A DNA stretch of 64,000 nucleotides from Comamonas sp. JUb58. GTDB taxonomy: Bacteria > Pseudomonadota > Gammaproteobacteria > Burkholderiales > Burkholderiaceae_C. The notes beneath the pieces are model-generated. The model did no database searches and was not told where the DNA came from. It saw nothing but the letters and a program-made list of their open reading frames with translations. Location: contig NZ_SOAL01000007.1 of assembly GCF_004364775.1 (NCBI RefSeq), positions 62,001 to 126,000 of the forward strand. The letters run 5' to 3'. A program made the translations under genes and the position numbers. This document shows, piece by piece, positions 51,097-59,862 of this stretch (position 1 is its first letter; every line of letters begins with the position of its first letter).

Positions 51097-52170
51097 ATGA
51101 GTTTTCTGCGTCTCCACAACGTCTCCAAACAGTACGGCCCCAACCGGGTGGTCAGCCAGTTCAACCTGGATGTGCAAAAGGGCGAGTTCGTCTCCTTGCT
51201 CGGCCCCTCGGGCTGCGGCAAGACCACAAGCTTGCAGATGATTGCCGGCTTTGTGGATGTGACCGAAGGCCGCATCGAGCTGGACGGCAAGGACATCACC
51301 CGCGCCAAGGCCAATGAGCGCGGCCTGGGCATCGTGTTCCAGACCTATGCGCTGTTCCCGCACATGACCGTGCGCGAGAACGTCGAGTTCGGCCTGGAGA
51401 TGCGCAAGGTGGTGCAGCCCGAGCGCAGCGAGCGTGCCAGCGAAGCGCTGGCCCTGGTGCACCTGGGCCCCTATGCCGACCGCTACCCGCGCGAACTGTC
51501 AGGCGGCCAGCGCCAGCGCGTGGCCCTGGCCCGGGCGCTGGTCATCAAGCCACCGGTGCTGCTGCTCGATGAACCCCTGTCCAACCTGGATGCCAAGTTG
51601 CGCGAGGAGATGCAGTTCGAGCTGCGCGAGATCCAGCGCAAGGTGGGCACGACCACCATCATGGTGACCCATGACCAGAGCGAAGCCATGTCGATCAGCG
51701 ACCGCGTGGTAGTGATGGAAGCCGGCCGCATCACCCAGGTGGACACGCCACACACGGTGTACGAGCACCCGCACAACGCCTTTATCTCCACCTTTGTCGG
51801 CAAGGCCAACCTGCTGCAGGCCACCGTGCATGCCCAGGGCGACCAGTGGCTGGCGCATGTGGGCGATGTGCAGATGGCGGTGCAGGATGTGCCGGCCGCA
51901 GCAGCCAGCCACGGCACGCGTTTGCTGCTGGGCCTGCGCCCCGAGAAAATCCAGCTGTCGGCCACGTCGGCTGGCCGCACCCAGGGTACCGTGCGCGAGC
52001 GCTTCTTCCTGGGCAACCTCTGGCTCTACACCGTGGAATGCCCGCTGGGCAGCATCACCGTGACGGCGGCCAATGATGGCGAGGCGCCCCACCAGGTGGG
52101 CAGCCAGGTGGGTATCGACTGGTCCGACCGCAATGTGCGCTTGATCGCCGGTGACGGGGTGGCCGCATGA
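51097..52170 (+). CDS. ABC transporter ATP-binding protein (PotA-like)
   Basis: A 357-residue ATPase of the spermidine/putrescine-type ABC family. Walker A is GPSGCGKT, signature LSGGQRQRVALARAL, Walker B VLLLDEPLSNLD, and H-loop VTHDQSEAM. The C-terminal TOBE domain is complete. A GAGGTG ribosome site precedes the ATG. It overlaps the next permease by 4 bases. The position beside an IclR gene and amine-dehydrogenase subunits suggests import of an amine or N-substituted amino acid rather than spermidine itself. Confidence 0.9.
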   Translation: MSFLRLHNVSKQYGPNRVVSQFNLDVQKGEFVSLLGPSGCGKTTSLQMIAGFVDVTEGRIELDGKDITRAKANERGLGIVFQTYALFPHMTVRENVEFGLEMRKVVQPERSERASEALALVHLGPYADRYPRELSGGQRQRVALARALVIKPPVLLLDEPLSNLDAKLREEMQFELREIQRKVGTTTIMVTHDQSEAMSISDRVVVMEAGRITQVDTPHTVYEHPHNAFISTFVGKANLLQATVHAQGDQWLAHVGDVQMAVQDVPAAAASHGTRLLLGLRPEKIQLSATSAGRTQGTVRERFFLGNLWLYTVECPLGSITVTAANDGEAPHQVGSQVGIDWSDRNVRLIAGDGVAA

Positions 52171-53024
52171 GCGAGCGCCGCACCTGGGCCCCCTGGGCCA
52201 TGAGCGCTCCGGCGCTGCTGCTGTTTGCGGTGATGCTGGCGGTGCCGCTGCTGCTGACCACCATCCTGTCCTTCAATGCCTACAACGTGGACACCGGTCC
52301 GGTCGCGGGCAGCTTCACGATCGAGCACTATGTGCACATCGTCACCGACAGCTACTACTACGAGATCTTCTGGCGCACCCTGTGGATCTCGGGCCTGGTC
52401 ACCCTGATCTGCATCGCCATCGGTGCGCCCGAGGCCTACATCCTGAGCAAGATGCGCGCGCCCTGGCGCTCCATCTTCCTGCTGATCATCCTGGCGCCGC
52501 TGCTGATTTCGGTGGTGGTGCGGGCCTTTGGCTGGAGCATGCTGCTGGGCCCCGAAGGCCTGATCAACGACATCTTCCGCCTGGTGGGCATCGGCCCGGT
52601 CAAGCTGCTCTACAACGAGACGGCCATCGTCATCGCGCTGGTGCATGTGATGCTGCCCTTCATGGTGATCCCCGTCTGGACCTCGCTGCAAAAGCTCGAT
52701 CCTTCGGTCGAGAGCGCCTCGCTGTCGCTGGGTGCCTCGCACTTCACCACCTTGCGCCGCGTGGTGTTTCCGCAGGTGCTGCCCGGCATTCTCTCGGGCA
52801 GCCTGATCGTGTTTGGCCTTGCTGCCAGCTCGTTTGCGATTCCCGGCCTGCTGGGCGGGCGCCGGGTCAAGATGGTTGCCACGCTGATCTATGACGAGTA
52901 CCTGCACGAGCTGAACTGGCCGCTGGGCGCTGCCATCGCCTTTGTGCTGCTGGCCGCCAACCTGGTGATCATGCTGGGCTGGAACCGCATGGTTGAAGGC
53001 CGCTACAAGAAGACCCTGGGCTGA
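52167..53024 (+). CDS. ABC transporter permease (PotB-like)
   Basis: A 285-residue inner-membrane permease with six helices. The conserved EAA loop is SLSLGASHFTTLRRVVFPQVLPGIL. The first helix (SAPALLLFAVMLAVPLLLTTI) and PotB-like residues around FIEHY fit the binding-protein-dependent permease family. The ATG overlaps the ATPase stop. With the following gene it forms the transport channel. Confidence 0.9.
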   Translation: MSERRTWAPWAMSAPALLLFAVMLAVPLLLTTILSFNAYNVDTGPVAGSFTIEHYVHIVTDSYYYEIFWRTLWISGLVTLICIAIGAPEAYILSKMRAPWRSIFLLIILAPLLISVVVRAFGWSMLLGPEGLINDIFRLVGIGPVKLLYNETAIVIALVHVMLPFMVIPVWTSLQKLDPSVESASLSLGASHFTTLRRVVFPQVLPGILSGSLIVFGLAASSFAIPGLLGGRRVKMVATLIYDEYLHELNWPLGAAIAFVLLAANLVIMLGWNRMVEGRYKKTLG

Positions 53025-53041
53025 GAGGCGAGGTAACTGAC

Positions 53042-53836
53042 ATGCAAAAAAACGGACCCATTGCCCTCATCTTCAACGCGCTGGTCATCATCTTCATGCT
53101 GGCGCCGCTGGTCATCGTCTGCCTGGTGGCCTTCACCCCGGCCGAGACCTTGACCCTGCCGACCACCAGCTTCTCGCTGCGCTGGTTCGAGCAGGTGCTG
53201 CACCATGCCGATTTTGTCCAGTCGTTCTGGAACAGCCTGGGCCTGGCGGTGGCGGCTGCCTCCATCTCGACCGCGCTGGCCGTGCCTGCCGCCATTGCGC
53301 TGGTGCGCTATGAGATCCCCGGCCGTGGCGCGCTGCAGGCGCTGTTCCTGTCGCCGCTGATCATTCCTCACCTGGTGCTGGGCGTGGCCATGCTGCGCAT
53401 GTTCTCGCTGGTGGGTGGCCAGGGCAGCTTTGGCTGGTTGATCTTTGCCCATGCGCTGGTGGTGATGCCCTACACCATGCGCCTGGTGATGGCCGCGCTG
53501 ATCGGCTTTGACCGCAGCGCCGAGCAGGCCGCCTACTCGCTGGGCGCCAGCAATGCCAAGGTGTTCAAGCGCATCACCTTGCCGATGATCCTGCCCGGCA
53601 TCACCGGCGGCTGGCTGCTGGCCTTCATCAACAGCTTTGACGAGCTGACCATGTCGATCTTTGTGGTCTCGCCCAGCACGGTGACCTTGCCGGTGCGCAT
53701 GTACATGTATGCCACCGAGTCGCTGGACCCGATGATGGCAGCGGTGTCGGCGCTGATCGTGTTCATCACCCTGGGGCTGATGCTCTTGCTCGACAAGGTC
53801 TATGGCCTGGACCGCATCCTGATCGGCAAGCACTGA
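53042..53836 (+). CDS. ABC transporter permease (PotC-like)
   Basis: A 264-residue permease with six helices and the EAA loop YSLGASNAKVFKRITLPMILPG. It opens IALIFNALVIIFMLAPLVIVCLVAFTP. A ribosome site GAGG lies before the ATG. It starts 17 bases after the previous permease, and its TGA overlaps the ATG of the next gene by 1 base. Confidence 0.9.
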   Translation: MQKNGPIALIFNALVIIFMLAPLVIVCLVAFTPAETLTLPTTSFSLRWFEQVLHHADFVQSFWNSLGLAVAAASISTALAVPAAIALVRYEIPGRGALQALFLSPLIIPHLVLGVAMLRMFSLVGGQGSFGWLIFAHALVVMPYTMRLVMAALIGFDRSAEQAAYSLGASNAKVFKRITLPMILPGITGGWLLAFINSFDELTMSIFVVSPSTVTLPVRMYMYATESLDPMMAAVSALIVFITLGLMLLLDKVYGLDRILIGKH

Positions 53837-54189
53837 TGGCACACGCAATCCCTCTTTTGCCGGCCGGCCAGCTGCAGCGCCTCAAAGAGCAGGGCCGCCC
53901 GCCGCTGCAGTTTGTGCTCAACGGCCAGCCGGCCCAGGCGCTGCAGGGCGACACGGTGCTGACCGCGGTGCTGACCCAGTCGGCCCAGCTGCGCAGCCAC
54001 GAGTTTGCCCATAGCCCCCGCGCCGGCTTTTGCATGATGGGCGCCTGCCAGGACTGCTGGGTCACTCTGGGCGGCGAGCAGGCCGGCCGCAAGCTGCGCG
54101 CCTGCTCCACCTTGCTGCAGCCGGGCATGCAGATCTGTACCAGTGCAGAGGCCGTGGCCGCTGCCAATGCCACCCAGGTGCAACCATGA
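53836..54189 (+). CDS. 2Fe-2S ferredoxin-like subunit (HcnA/OoxA-type)
   Basis: A 117-residue [2Fe-2S] protein of the Fer2_4 group. Cluster ligands are C66, C71, C74 and C90 (FCMMGACQDCWV, RACSTLL). Such proteins form the small subunit of HcnABC, opine and hydroxyproline dehydrogenases. It has no signal peptide. It follows the permease directly and overlaps the next gene, so the three oxidoreductase subunits and the importer are one transcription unit. Confidence 0.85.
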   Translation: MAHAIPLLPAGQLQRLKEQGRPPLQFVLNGQPAQALQGDTVLTAVLTQSAQLRSHEFAHSPRAGFCMMGACQDCWVTLGGEQAGRKLRACSTLLQPGMQICTSAEAVAAANATQVQP

Positions 54190-55619
54190 TCGGCAGCGAT
54201 TTCTACCTGGACGACCCCCGGCCCGCCGATGGCCCGCCCGTCATCGTGGGCGCCGGGCCTGCCGGCATCCGCGCCGCGCAAACCCTGCTGGCCCATGGCC
54301 TGCGTCCGGTCATCATTGACGAGGCACCTAAGGCCGGTGGCCAGATCTACCGCCGTCAGCCCGATGGCTTCAGCCGCACGCCCAAGGACCTGTATGGCTT
54401 TGAGGCCGGCCGCGCCAGCGACCTGCACCAGACCTTTGACCGCCTGCGCCCGCAGCTGGACTACCGGCCCGAGACCCTGGTCTGGAACGCCCAGGGCCAT
54501 AGCCTGGACCTGCTGCACACGGCGCAGCGCACGGCAGACAGCCTGCGCTGGCGCGATCTGATCGTCGCCACCGGTGCTACCGACCGGGTGCTGCCTTTGC
54601 CGGGCTGGACCCTGCCCGGTGTCTACACCCTGGGCGGCGCCCAGGTGGCCCTCAAGTACCAGGGCTGTGCGATTGGCGACGCGGTGGTATTTGCCGGCAC
54701 CGGCCCCTTGCTCTACCTGGTGGCTTACCAATATGCCAAGGCCGGTGGCCGGGTGTTGGCGGTGCTGGACACGGCACCGGCCGTGCAGCGCTACAAGGCT
54801 GCACCGGCCATGCTGGCCCAGCCAGCGGTCACCGCCAAGGGAGTGTACTTTTTGAGTTGGCTGATGTTCCACGATGTGCCGGTGCACCACGGCGTGCAGC
54901 TGCTGCGCGCCGAAGGCGTCGACCGCGTGCAGGCCCTGGTGTGGAAGGATGCACAGGGCGCCGAGCAGCGCACCGCCTGCAGCGCCATCGGCCTGGGCTA
55001 TGCGCTGCGGCCCGAAACGCAGCTGGCCGACCTGCTGGGCTGCGAGTTCGCCTTTGCACCGCTGCACCGCTGCTATGTGCCGCAGATCGATGCCGACCGG
55101 CGCAGCAGCGTGCCCGGTGTCTACCTGGCAGGCGATGGCGCCGGCATCATGGGCGCCGATGCGGCCGAGATGTCCGGCGAGCTGGCGGCACTGGCTTTGC
55201 TGCAAGACCGGGGCATCCAGACCGATGCCGCGCGCCAGGCCAAGCTGCGCCAGCAGTTGGACAAGACGCAGCAGTTCCGCCAGGCGCTGGAGGTGGCGTT
55301 TCCCTTTCCCGAGGACTGGGCGGCGCGTGCACCCGATGAGCTGGTGGTCTGCCGCTGCGAAAACATCACAGCTGGCGAGCTGCGCGCCACTGCCGCGACC
55401 CAGCCCCAGGGCGATATCAACCGCATCAAGGCGCTGTGCCGGGTGGGCATGGGCCGTTGCCAGGGCCGCATGTGCGGTGTGGCCGCGACCGAGATCCTGG
55501 CTGATACCTTGCAGGTGCCGGTGGCGCAGATAGGCCGCATCCGGGGCCAGGCGCCCATCAAGCCCCTGCCGCTGGACATGACCGTGCTGCCGCAGGACCA
55601 GGAGGCCTCCCATGGTTAA
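54186..55619 (+). CDS. FAD/NAD-dependent oxidoreductase with BFD-type 2Fe-2S domain (HcnB/OoxA-like)
   Basis: A 477-residue flavoprotein. The N-terminal FAD motif is VIVGAGPAGIRAAQTLL, with GDGAGIMGADAAEMSGELAAL near the C-terminal FAD part. A BFD-like domain follows with VVCRCENITAGEL and LCRVGMGRCQGRMCG (cysteine ligands). This subunit type channels electrons in HcnB, octopine dehydrogenase and D-hydroxyproline dehydrogenase. The ATG overlaps the ferredoxin stop (ATGA), and the stop overlaps the next gene by 8 bases. Confidence 0.88.
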   Translation: MIGSDFYLDDPRPADGPPVIVGAGPAGIRAAQTLLAHGLRPVIIDEAPKAGGQIYRRQPDGFSRTPKDLYGFEAGRASDLHQTFDRLRPQLDYRPETLVWNAQGHSLDLLHTAQRTADSLRWRDLIVATGATDRVLPLPGWTLPGVYTLGGAQVALKYQGCAIGDAVVFAGTGPLLYLVAYQYAKAGGRVLAVLDTAPAVQRYKAAPAMLAQPAVTAKGVYFLSWLMFHDVPVHHGVQLLRAEGVDRVQALVWKDAQGAEQRTACSAIGLGYALRPETQLADLLGCEFAFAPLHRCYVPQIDADRRSSVPGVYLAGDGAGIMGADAAEMSGELAALALLQDRGIQTDAARQAKLRQQLDKTQQFRQALEVAFPFPEDWAARAPDELVVCRCENITAGELRATAATQPQGDINRIKALCRVGMGRCQGRMCGVAATEILADTLQVPVAQIGRIRGQAPIKPLPLDMTVLPQDQEASHG

Positions 55620-56736
55620 GCAACTGGCCACCGAAGTAGTGGTGATCGGCGGCGGCATCATGGGCGCCAGCACGGCGCTGTTCCTGCGCAAGCGTGGCAT
55701 CCAGGTGGTGGTGTTGGAGCGCGATCTCTGCGGCTCCCGCTCCAGCGGCGTCAACTTTGGCGGCGTGCGCCGCCAGGGCCGTTCCTTGGCGATGCTGCCG
55801 CTGTCGCAGCGCGCTCACCAGCATTGGGGGCGGCTGACCGAGCTGATCGGCACCGAGGCCGAGTATGAGCGCTCGGGCCACTTCAAGATCGCCCGCTCGG
55901 AGGCGGACATGGAGTCTCTGGTGCGCTATGCCGAGAAGACGCGCGACTGCGGCCTGGACCTGCAGCTGCTCGATGGCGCGGAGCTGCACAAGCGCTTCCC
56001 AATAGGCGGTGCCCAGGTGGTGGGCGGCTCCTTCTGCCCCGATGATGGCCAGGCCAATCCGCGCCTGCTGTCGCCGGCCTTTGCCACGGCGGCTGCGCGA
56101 GCGGGTGCCCAGGTGTTTGAGCACACGCCGGTACTGGAAGTGGCACACAATGGCCAGCGCTTTGTGGTGCGCACGCCCGAGATGGAGATCCGCGCGAATG
56201 TGGTGGTCAACGCCGCAGGCGCCTGGGCCGGCCAGTTTGCCGAGCAGTGCGGTGAGCCGGTGCCCATGCGCATCCGGCCGCCGGCTATGGGCGTGACCGA
56301 GCCCTTGCCCTTCTTTTTGCACTGGAGCCTGGGCGTGGAGGGCGGCGGCATTTACTGCCGCCAGGTGCGCCGGGGCAATGTGGTGTTTGGTGGCGGCCCT
56401 GGCCTGGTGCTGGACGACACCCGTGCCCGCAACCGCCACACCACCGTCTGGGCGCAGTTGCCGCAGCTGGTGGAGCTGCTGCCCCAGTTGAAGAACGCCC
56501 AGCTGATCCGCACCTGGAGCGGCAACGAAGGCGCCTTGCCCGACCACGAACCCATCATCAGCGAAAGCAGCCGCCAGGCCGGCCTCTACCATGCCTTTGG
56601 TTTTGCCGGCGGTGGCTTCCAGCTCGGGCCGGGCGTGGGCGATGTGATGGCCGAGCTGATCGCCCAGGGCCGCAGCAGCACGCCGATTGATGCTTTCCGT
56701 ATAGACCGATTTACCGACCCCGCATGTTCAACCTGA
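55612..56736 (+). CDS. DAO-family FAD oxidoreductase (HcnC/OoxB-like)
   Basis: A 374-residue flavoprotein with the DAO FAD motif VVVIGGGIMGASTALFLRK and the SSGVNFGGVRRQGRS and FAGGGFQLGPGVG segments. Members oxidise glycine-betaine, sarcosine or N-alkyl amino acids. It overlaps the preceding subunit by 8 bases, so the two are co-translated. In HcnABC and opine oxidases this is the substrate-oxidising beta subunit. Confidence 0.87.
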   Translation: MVKQLATEVVVIGGGIMGASTALFLRKRGIQVVVLERDLCGSRSSGVNFGGVRRQGRSLAMLPLSQRAHQHWGRLTELIGTEAEYERSGHFKIARSEADMESLVRYAEKTRDCGLDLQLLDGAELHKRFPIGGAQVVGGSFCPDDGQANPRLLSPAFATAAARAGAQVFEHTPVLEVAHNGQRFVVRTPEMEIRANVVVNAAGAWAGQFAEQCGEPVPMRIRPPAMGVTEPLPFFLHWSLGVEGGGIYCRQVRRGNVVFGGGPGLVLDDTRARNRHTTVWAQLPQLVELLPQLKNAQLIRTWSGNEGALPDHEPIISESSRQAGLYHAFGFAGGGFQLGPGVGDVMAELIAQGRSSTPIDAFRIDRFTDPACST

Positions 56737-56747
56737 AAGGAATCCAC

Positions 56748-57809
56748 ATGTCTTCTTGGACGACGACCCTCAAAACCCCTGTGCGCGCCATCGCCCTGAT
56801 GGCCTCTGTGGTGGCTGCGGCCAGCGCGGTGCAGGCGCAGACCAAAACCATTTATATCGGCATGAATGGCGGCAACATGGAGCGCACCTACTCGCAGTTC
56901 GTGTTCCCCGCGTTCGAGAAGGCCAACAACGTCAAGGTGGTGGTGGTGCCGGGCACCTCGACCGACATCCTGGCCAAGGCCCAGGCCTCCAAGGACAAGG
57001 CCCAGATGCAGGTCATGACCCTGGATGACGGCGTGATGTACCGCGCCATCAGCATGGGCCTGTGTGAAAAGCTCAAGCCCGCTGCCGGCTACAGCGAGAT
57101 TCCGGACATCGCCAAGATCAAGGACAGCGCGATCGGCCTGTCGATGGGCCTGACCGGCCTGGCCTACAACACCAAGATGTTTGCGGAAAAGGGCTGGGCC
57201 GCGCCCACCTCTTGGAACGACCTGGCCGACCCCAAGCTCAAGGGCAAGGTGGTTGTGCAGTCGATGCCGGCATCGTCCTTTGGCCTGCATGCCTTCCTGA
57301 TGTTCAACCGCTTGAAGGGCGGCAACGAGAAGAATGTGGACCCGGCCTTCAAGGCCTGGCCGACGACGATTGGCCCGAACGTGGTGGAGTACATCCCCAA
57401 TTCGTCCAAGGTGGTGGAGATGATGCAGGCCGGTGATGCGGCCATCTTCCCCTACACCCTGACGCAGGCCGAGCTGATGAAGTCCAAGGGCATCCCCATG
57501 GAATATGTGGCGCCCAAGGAAGGCGCTGTCGTGCTGATGACCGCCATGTGCGTGCTCAACAACAACCCCGAGTCCGATCTGGCGCAAAAGCTGGTGGAGT
57601 ACCTGGTGAGCCCAGAAGCCCAGGCGCTGGCGATGGAAAACGGCAGCTACAACCCCGTGAACCCCAAGACCAAGCTGCAAGGCAAGCCCGCCGAAGAGCA
57701 GAACAAGATGAATGCCATCTTGAAGAACGCCGTGGCGGTGGATTGGGATGTGGTCAATGCCGACCGCCCCGAGTGGAACAAGCGTTGGAACCGCACGGTG
57801 GAGCGCTGA
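56748..57809 (+). CDS. Extracellular solute-binding protein (PotD/AfuA-type)
   Basis: A 353-residue periplasmic binding protein. A signal peptide (about 1-30, ending VQA) is followed by TIYIGMNGGNMERTYSQFVF, MTLDDGVMYRAIS, GLTGLAYNTKMF and EYIPNSSKVVEMMQAGDAAI, all typical of spermidine/putrescine or iron-type SBP family 8. GAAAGGA precedes the ATG; an upstream ATG overlaps the preceding gene. It should capture the ligand for the importer and dehydrogenase encoded upstream. Confidence 0.9.
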   Translation: MSSWTTTLKTPVRAIALMASVVAAASAVQAQTKTIYIGMNGGNMERTYSQFVFPAFEKANNVKVVVVPGTSTDILAKAQASKDKAQMQVMTLDDGVMYRAISMGLCEKLKPAAGYSEIPDIAKIKDSAIGLSMGLTGLAYNTKMFAEKGWAAPTSWNDLADPKLKGKVVVQSMPASSFGLHAFLMFNRLKGGNEKNVDPAFKAWPTTIGPNVVEYIPNSSKVVEMMQAGDAAIFPYTLTQAELMKSKGIPMEYVAPKEGAVVLMTAMCVLNNNPESDLAQKLVEYLVSPEAQALAMENGSYNPVNPKTKLQGKPAEEQNKMNAILKNAVAVDWDVVNADRPEWNKRWNRTVER

Positions 57810-57866
57810 TCACTGGCAGGTGCCTGGCGGCATAGCGCCAAGCATCTGGTGGGACCGATAGCAAAA

Positions 57867-57910
57867 CTGCCAACGCATGCCCTTCACCGGGTCGGCGTTG
57901 GCAGCTTTTT
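57867..57910. terminator. Bidirectional terminator between the binding protein and tsdA
   Basis: Ten-base arms CTGCCAACGC (57867-57876) and GCGTTGGCAG (57895-57904), with an 18-base loop, then CTTTTT on the plus strand and AAAA on the other side. It separates the amine operon from the convergent cytochrome pair. Confidence 0.7.
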
Positions 57911-59039
57911 ATTTTGCGCCCTGGCCCAGTTGCTGGCCGTTGACGGTCTGGCCGTAGAGCGAGAAATCGCTGTCGTGGAAGCGCTTGCGCGTGTCTGCAA
58001 TATTGCCGGTAAAGCGCGGGTCCTGCGGGCGCTCGTGGCTGTTGATGTAGGTCGCCACATCCCAGGCATCCTGGTCGCTGAGCGTATTGCCCTTGCCCAG
58101 CGGCATATTGGCCTTGATAAAGCCGGTGGCCTTGTCCACCTCATGCATGCCGGCGCCCCAGTTGTAGGACTGCTTGCCCCAAAGGGGCGGGAAGACCTGC
58201 ACATCGCCGCTGCGCTGGCCCTGGCCGTCATCGCCATGGCAGAGCGCGCACTGGGCGTTGAACACCTTCTGGCCGCGCGCATAGTCGGGCACCTGGGCGG
58301 GTTTAGCCACCTTGGGGTAGCTGGCGCCGGGCAGCTTCTCTCCGACCGGTGCGCCCTTGGCCATCCAGTAGGCATAGGCCTCCAGTGCTACCAGCACCTC
58401 ATCGCCATGGGGTGGTGCCTTGCCGTTCATGCTGTACATGAAGCAGCCGCGTAGCCGCTCGGAGAAGGTGTCCACGCTCTTGGTCTTGCTGCGGTAGGCG
58501 GGGTATTGCGTGTAGGCACCCCAGAGTGGTGCGGAGTGGGCGGCACGCCCTGCATCCAGGTGGCAGTTGACGCAGTTGAGCGTATTGCCGACAAAGGCCT
58601 TGGCCTGTGTGCTAGTGTGCAGAAAGATCTGCTCGCCCCGGCGGATCACATCGCCCATCGGGCCTTCGGGAATCGCATCGGCAGCGGGTGGGGCAAAGGC
58701 GGCAGTGCTGGCTGCAGCAGGCGCTTTGGCTGCGCTGGTGGCGGGCGTGGCAGCTGCTGGGGCTGGTTGGGCTGTATCCGCTGCAGCAGTAGCGGATACG
58801 GGGTTGAGGCTGGCGGGTGCTGTTGCTGGTTTTTGTGCGGTCTGGGCGGGCGCTGCAGCGGGCCGCTCGCTGGCCAGCTCGCCCATGCTCTTGTTCACCT
58901 GCATGCCAAAGCTGATGGCGGCCATCAGCACGATGGCGACGACGACCACCACAAAGATTTTGAGGTACTGCCACTCGCTGTGCTGGACGCGGGCCTGCTC
59001 CTCGGGCGTTTCGACATGGTTGGGGCGCTGGTAATCCAT
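57909..59039 (-). CDS. tsdA: TsdA-like diheme thiosulfate dehydrogenase (anchored cytochrome c)
   Basis: A 376-residue periplasmic diheme cytochrome c. Heme motifs are CVNCH (156-160) and CALCH (264-268). The TsdA-type axial cysteine is probably C199 in RLRGCFMYSMNGK, and LPGASYPKVAKP also fits the family. It differs from soluble TsdA in having an N-terminal membrane helix (LKIFVVVVVAIVLMAAISFG) after MDYQRPNH, then a long Ala/Pro linker (60-125). It should oxidise thiosulfate to tetrathionate or do the reverse. The upstream gene is its usual partner. Confidence 0.8.
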   Translation of the reverse strand: MDYQRPNHVETPEEQARVQHSEWQYLKIFVVVVVAIVLMAAISFGMQVNKSMGELASERPAAAPAQTAQKPATAPASLNPVSATAAADTAQPAPAAATPATSAAKAPAAASTAAFAPPAADAIPEGPMGDVIRRGEQIFLHTSTQAKAFVGNTLNCVNCHLDAGRAAHSAPLWGAYTQYPAYRSKTKSVDTFSERLRGCFMYSMNGKAPPHGDEVLVALEAYAYWMAKGAPVGEKLPGASYPKVAKPAQVPDYARGQKVFNAQCALCHGDDGQGQRSGDVQVFPPLWGKQSYNWGAGMHEVDKATGFIKANMPLGKGNTLSDQDAWDVATYINSHERPQDPRFTGNIADTRKRFHDSDFSLYGQTVNGQQLGQGAK

Positions 59040-59051
59040 GCTGTTCTCCGC

Positions 59052-59720
59052 TCAAGGCTTGGCGGCGCCCGAGGCGCCGGCGTAGTACTGGGCGATGGCG
59101 TTGACATCATCGCTGCTGAGCTTTTTGGCAATGCCTTCCATCAGGCCCAGCGGCCCGGGCGGGCGGCTGCCTTTTTTCCAGGCATCGATCTGCTCTTGCA
59201 TATAGCTGGCGCTGAGCTTGGCAATGGCGGGAAAATGCTCTCCCACCCCCGCCCCACCCGGCCCGTGGCAGCTGGCGCAGGCGGGTATGCCGTCTTGCAT
59301 GCGGCCCCGCTCCACCAGCCAGGCGCCTTTGTCTTTGGCATCGGCCTGGCCCGAAGTGGCGGCAATGCCCGATGGCAGGCTGGCAAAGTAAGCGGCAACA
59401 TCGGCGCGCTGCTGCGGCGTCAAACCCTTGGCAATGGGCGCCATGATGGGGTTGCCACGCGAGCCATCGGCAAAGGCATCCAGCTGGCTAGTCAGATAGC
59501 TGGCGCCCTGGCCGGCCAGTGGCGGGAAGGCGGCCATGCCCTGGCCTTTGGCGCCATGGCAACTGGCGCAGGAGGCCACGGTGGGAGGCAAGCCGTTGTT
59601 GGCGATCTGCTCGCCTTGCTGGGGGTTGGCAGTTTGGGCCTGGGCTGCGGCGCAGAGCAGCAGCGCCCAAGACCAGGCAGCGCCAAGCCGGCGCAAAGGG
59701 CGTGTGTGGGGGTGTCTCAT
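59052..59720 (-). CDS. tsdB: Diheme cytochrome c (TsdB/cytochrome c4-like)
   Basis: A 222-residue exported diheme cytochrome. A signal peptide (WSWALLLCAAAQAQ) is followed by CASCH at 51-55 and CASCH at 148-152, with c4-like helices and methionine axial ligand regions (PIMAPIAKGL, GLMEGIAKKL). TsdB is the electron-accepting partner of TsdA in several proteobacteria. It precedes the tsdA gene by 12 bases on the same strand. Start chosen at 59720; an in-frame ATG exists further upstream. Confidence 0.82.
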   Translation of the reverse strand: MRHPHTRPLRRLGAAWSWALLLCAAAQAQTANPQQGEQIANNGLPPTVASCASCHGAKGQGMAAFPPLAGQGASYLTSQLDAFADGSRGNPIMAPIAKGLTPQQRADVAAYFASLPSGIAATSGQADAKDKGAWLVERGRMQDGIPACASCHGPGGAGVGEHFPAIAKLSASYMQEQIDAWKKGSRPPGPLGLMEGIAKKLSSDDVNAIAQYYAGASGAAKP

Positions 59721-59815
59721 CGTGTTATGGCTGTAGTTTGGCCCCATGGTAGGCAGGGAATGCCTGGGGCGGTGTCGGCCAATGTCGATGGTGTTGCCCA
59801 CCTTGCGCGCATGAA

Positions 59816-59839
59816 AAAAGCCGCTGGCGAGCGGCTTTT
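59816..59839 (-). terminator. Terminator after argC
   Basis: Ten-base arms AAAAGCCGCT and AGCGGCTTTT with a 4-base loop, followed on the minus strand by further T, suits the end of argC transcription (stop 59863). Confidence 0.8.
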
Positions 59840-59862
59840 CTGGGGGCGGGTAGTGGCTGAGC

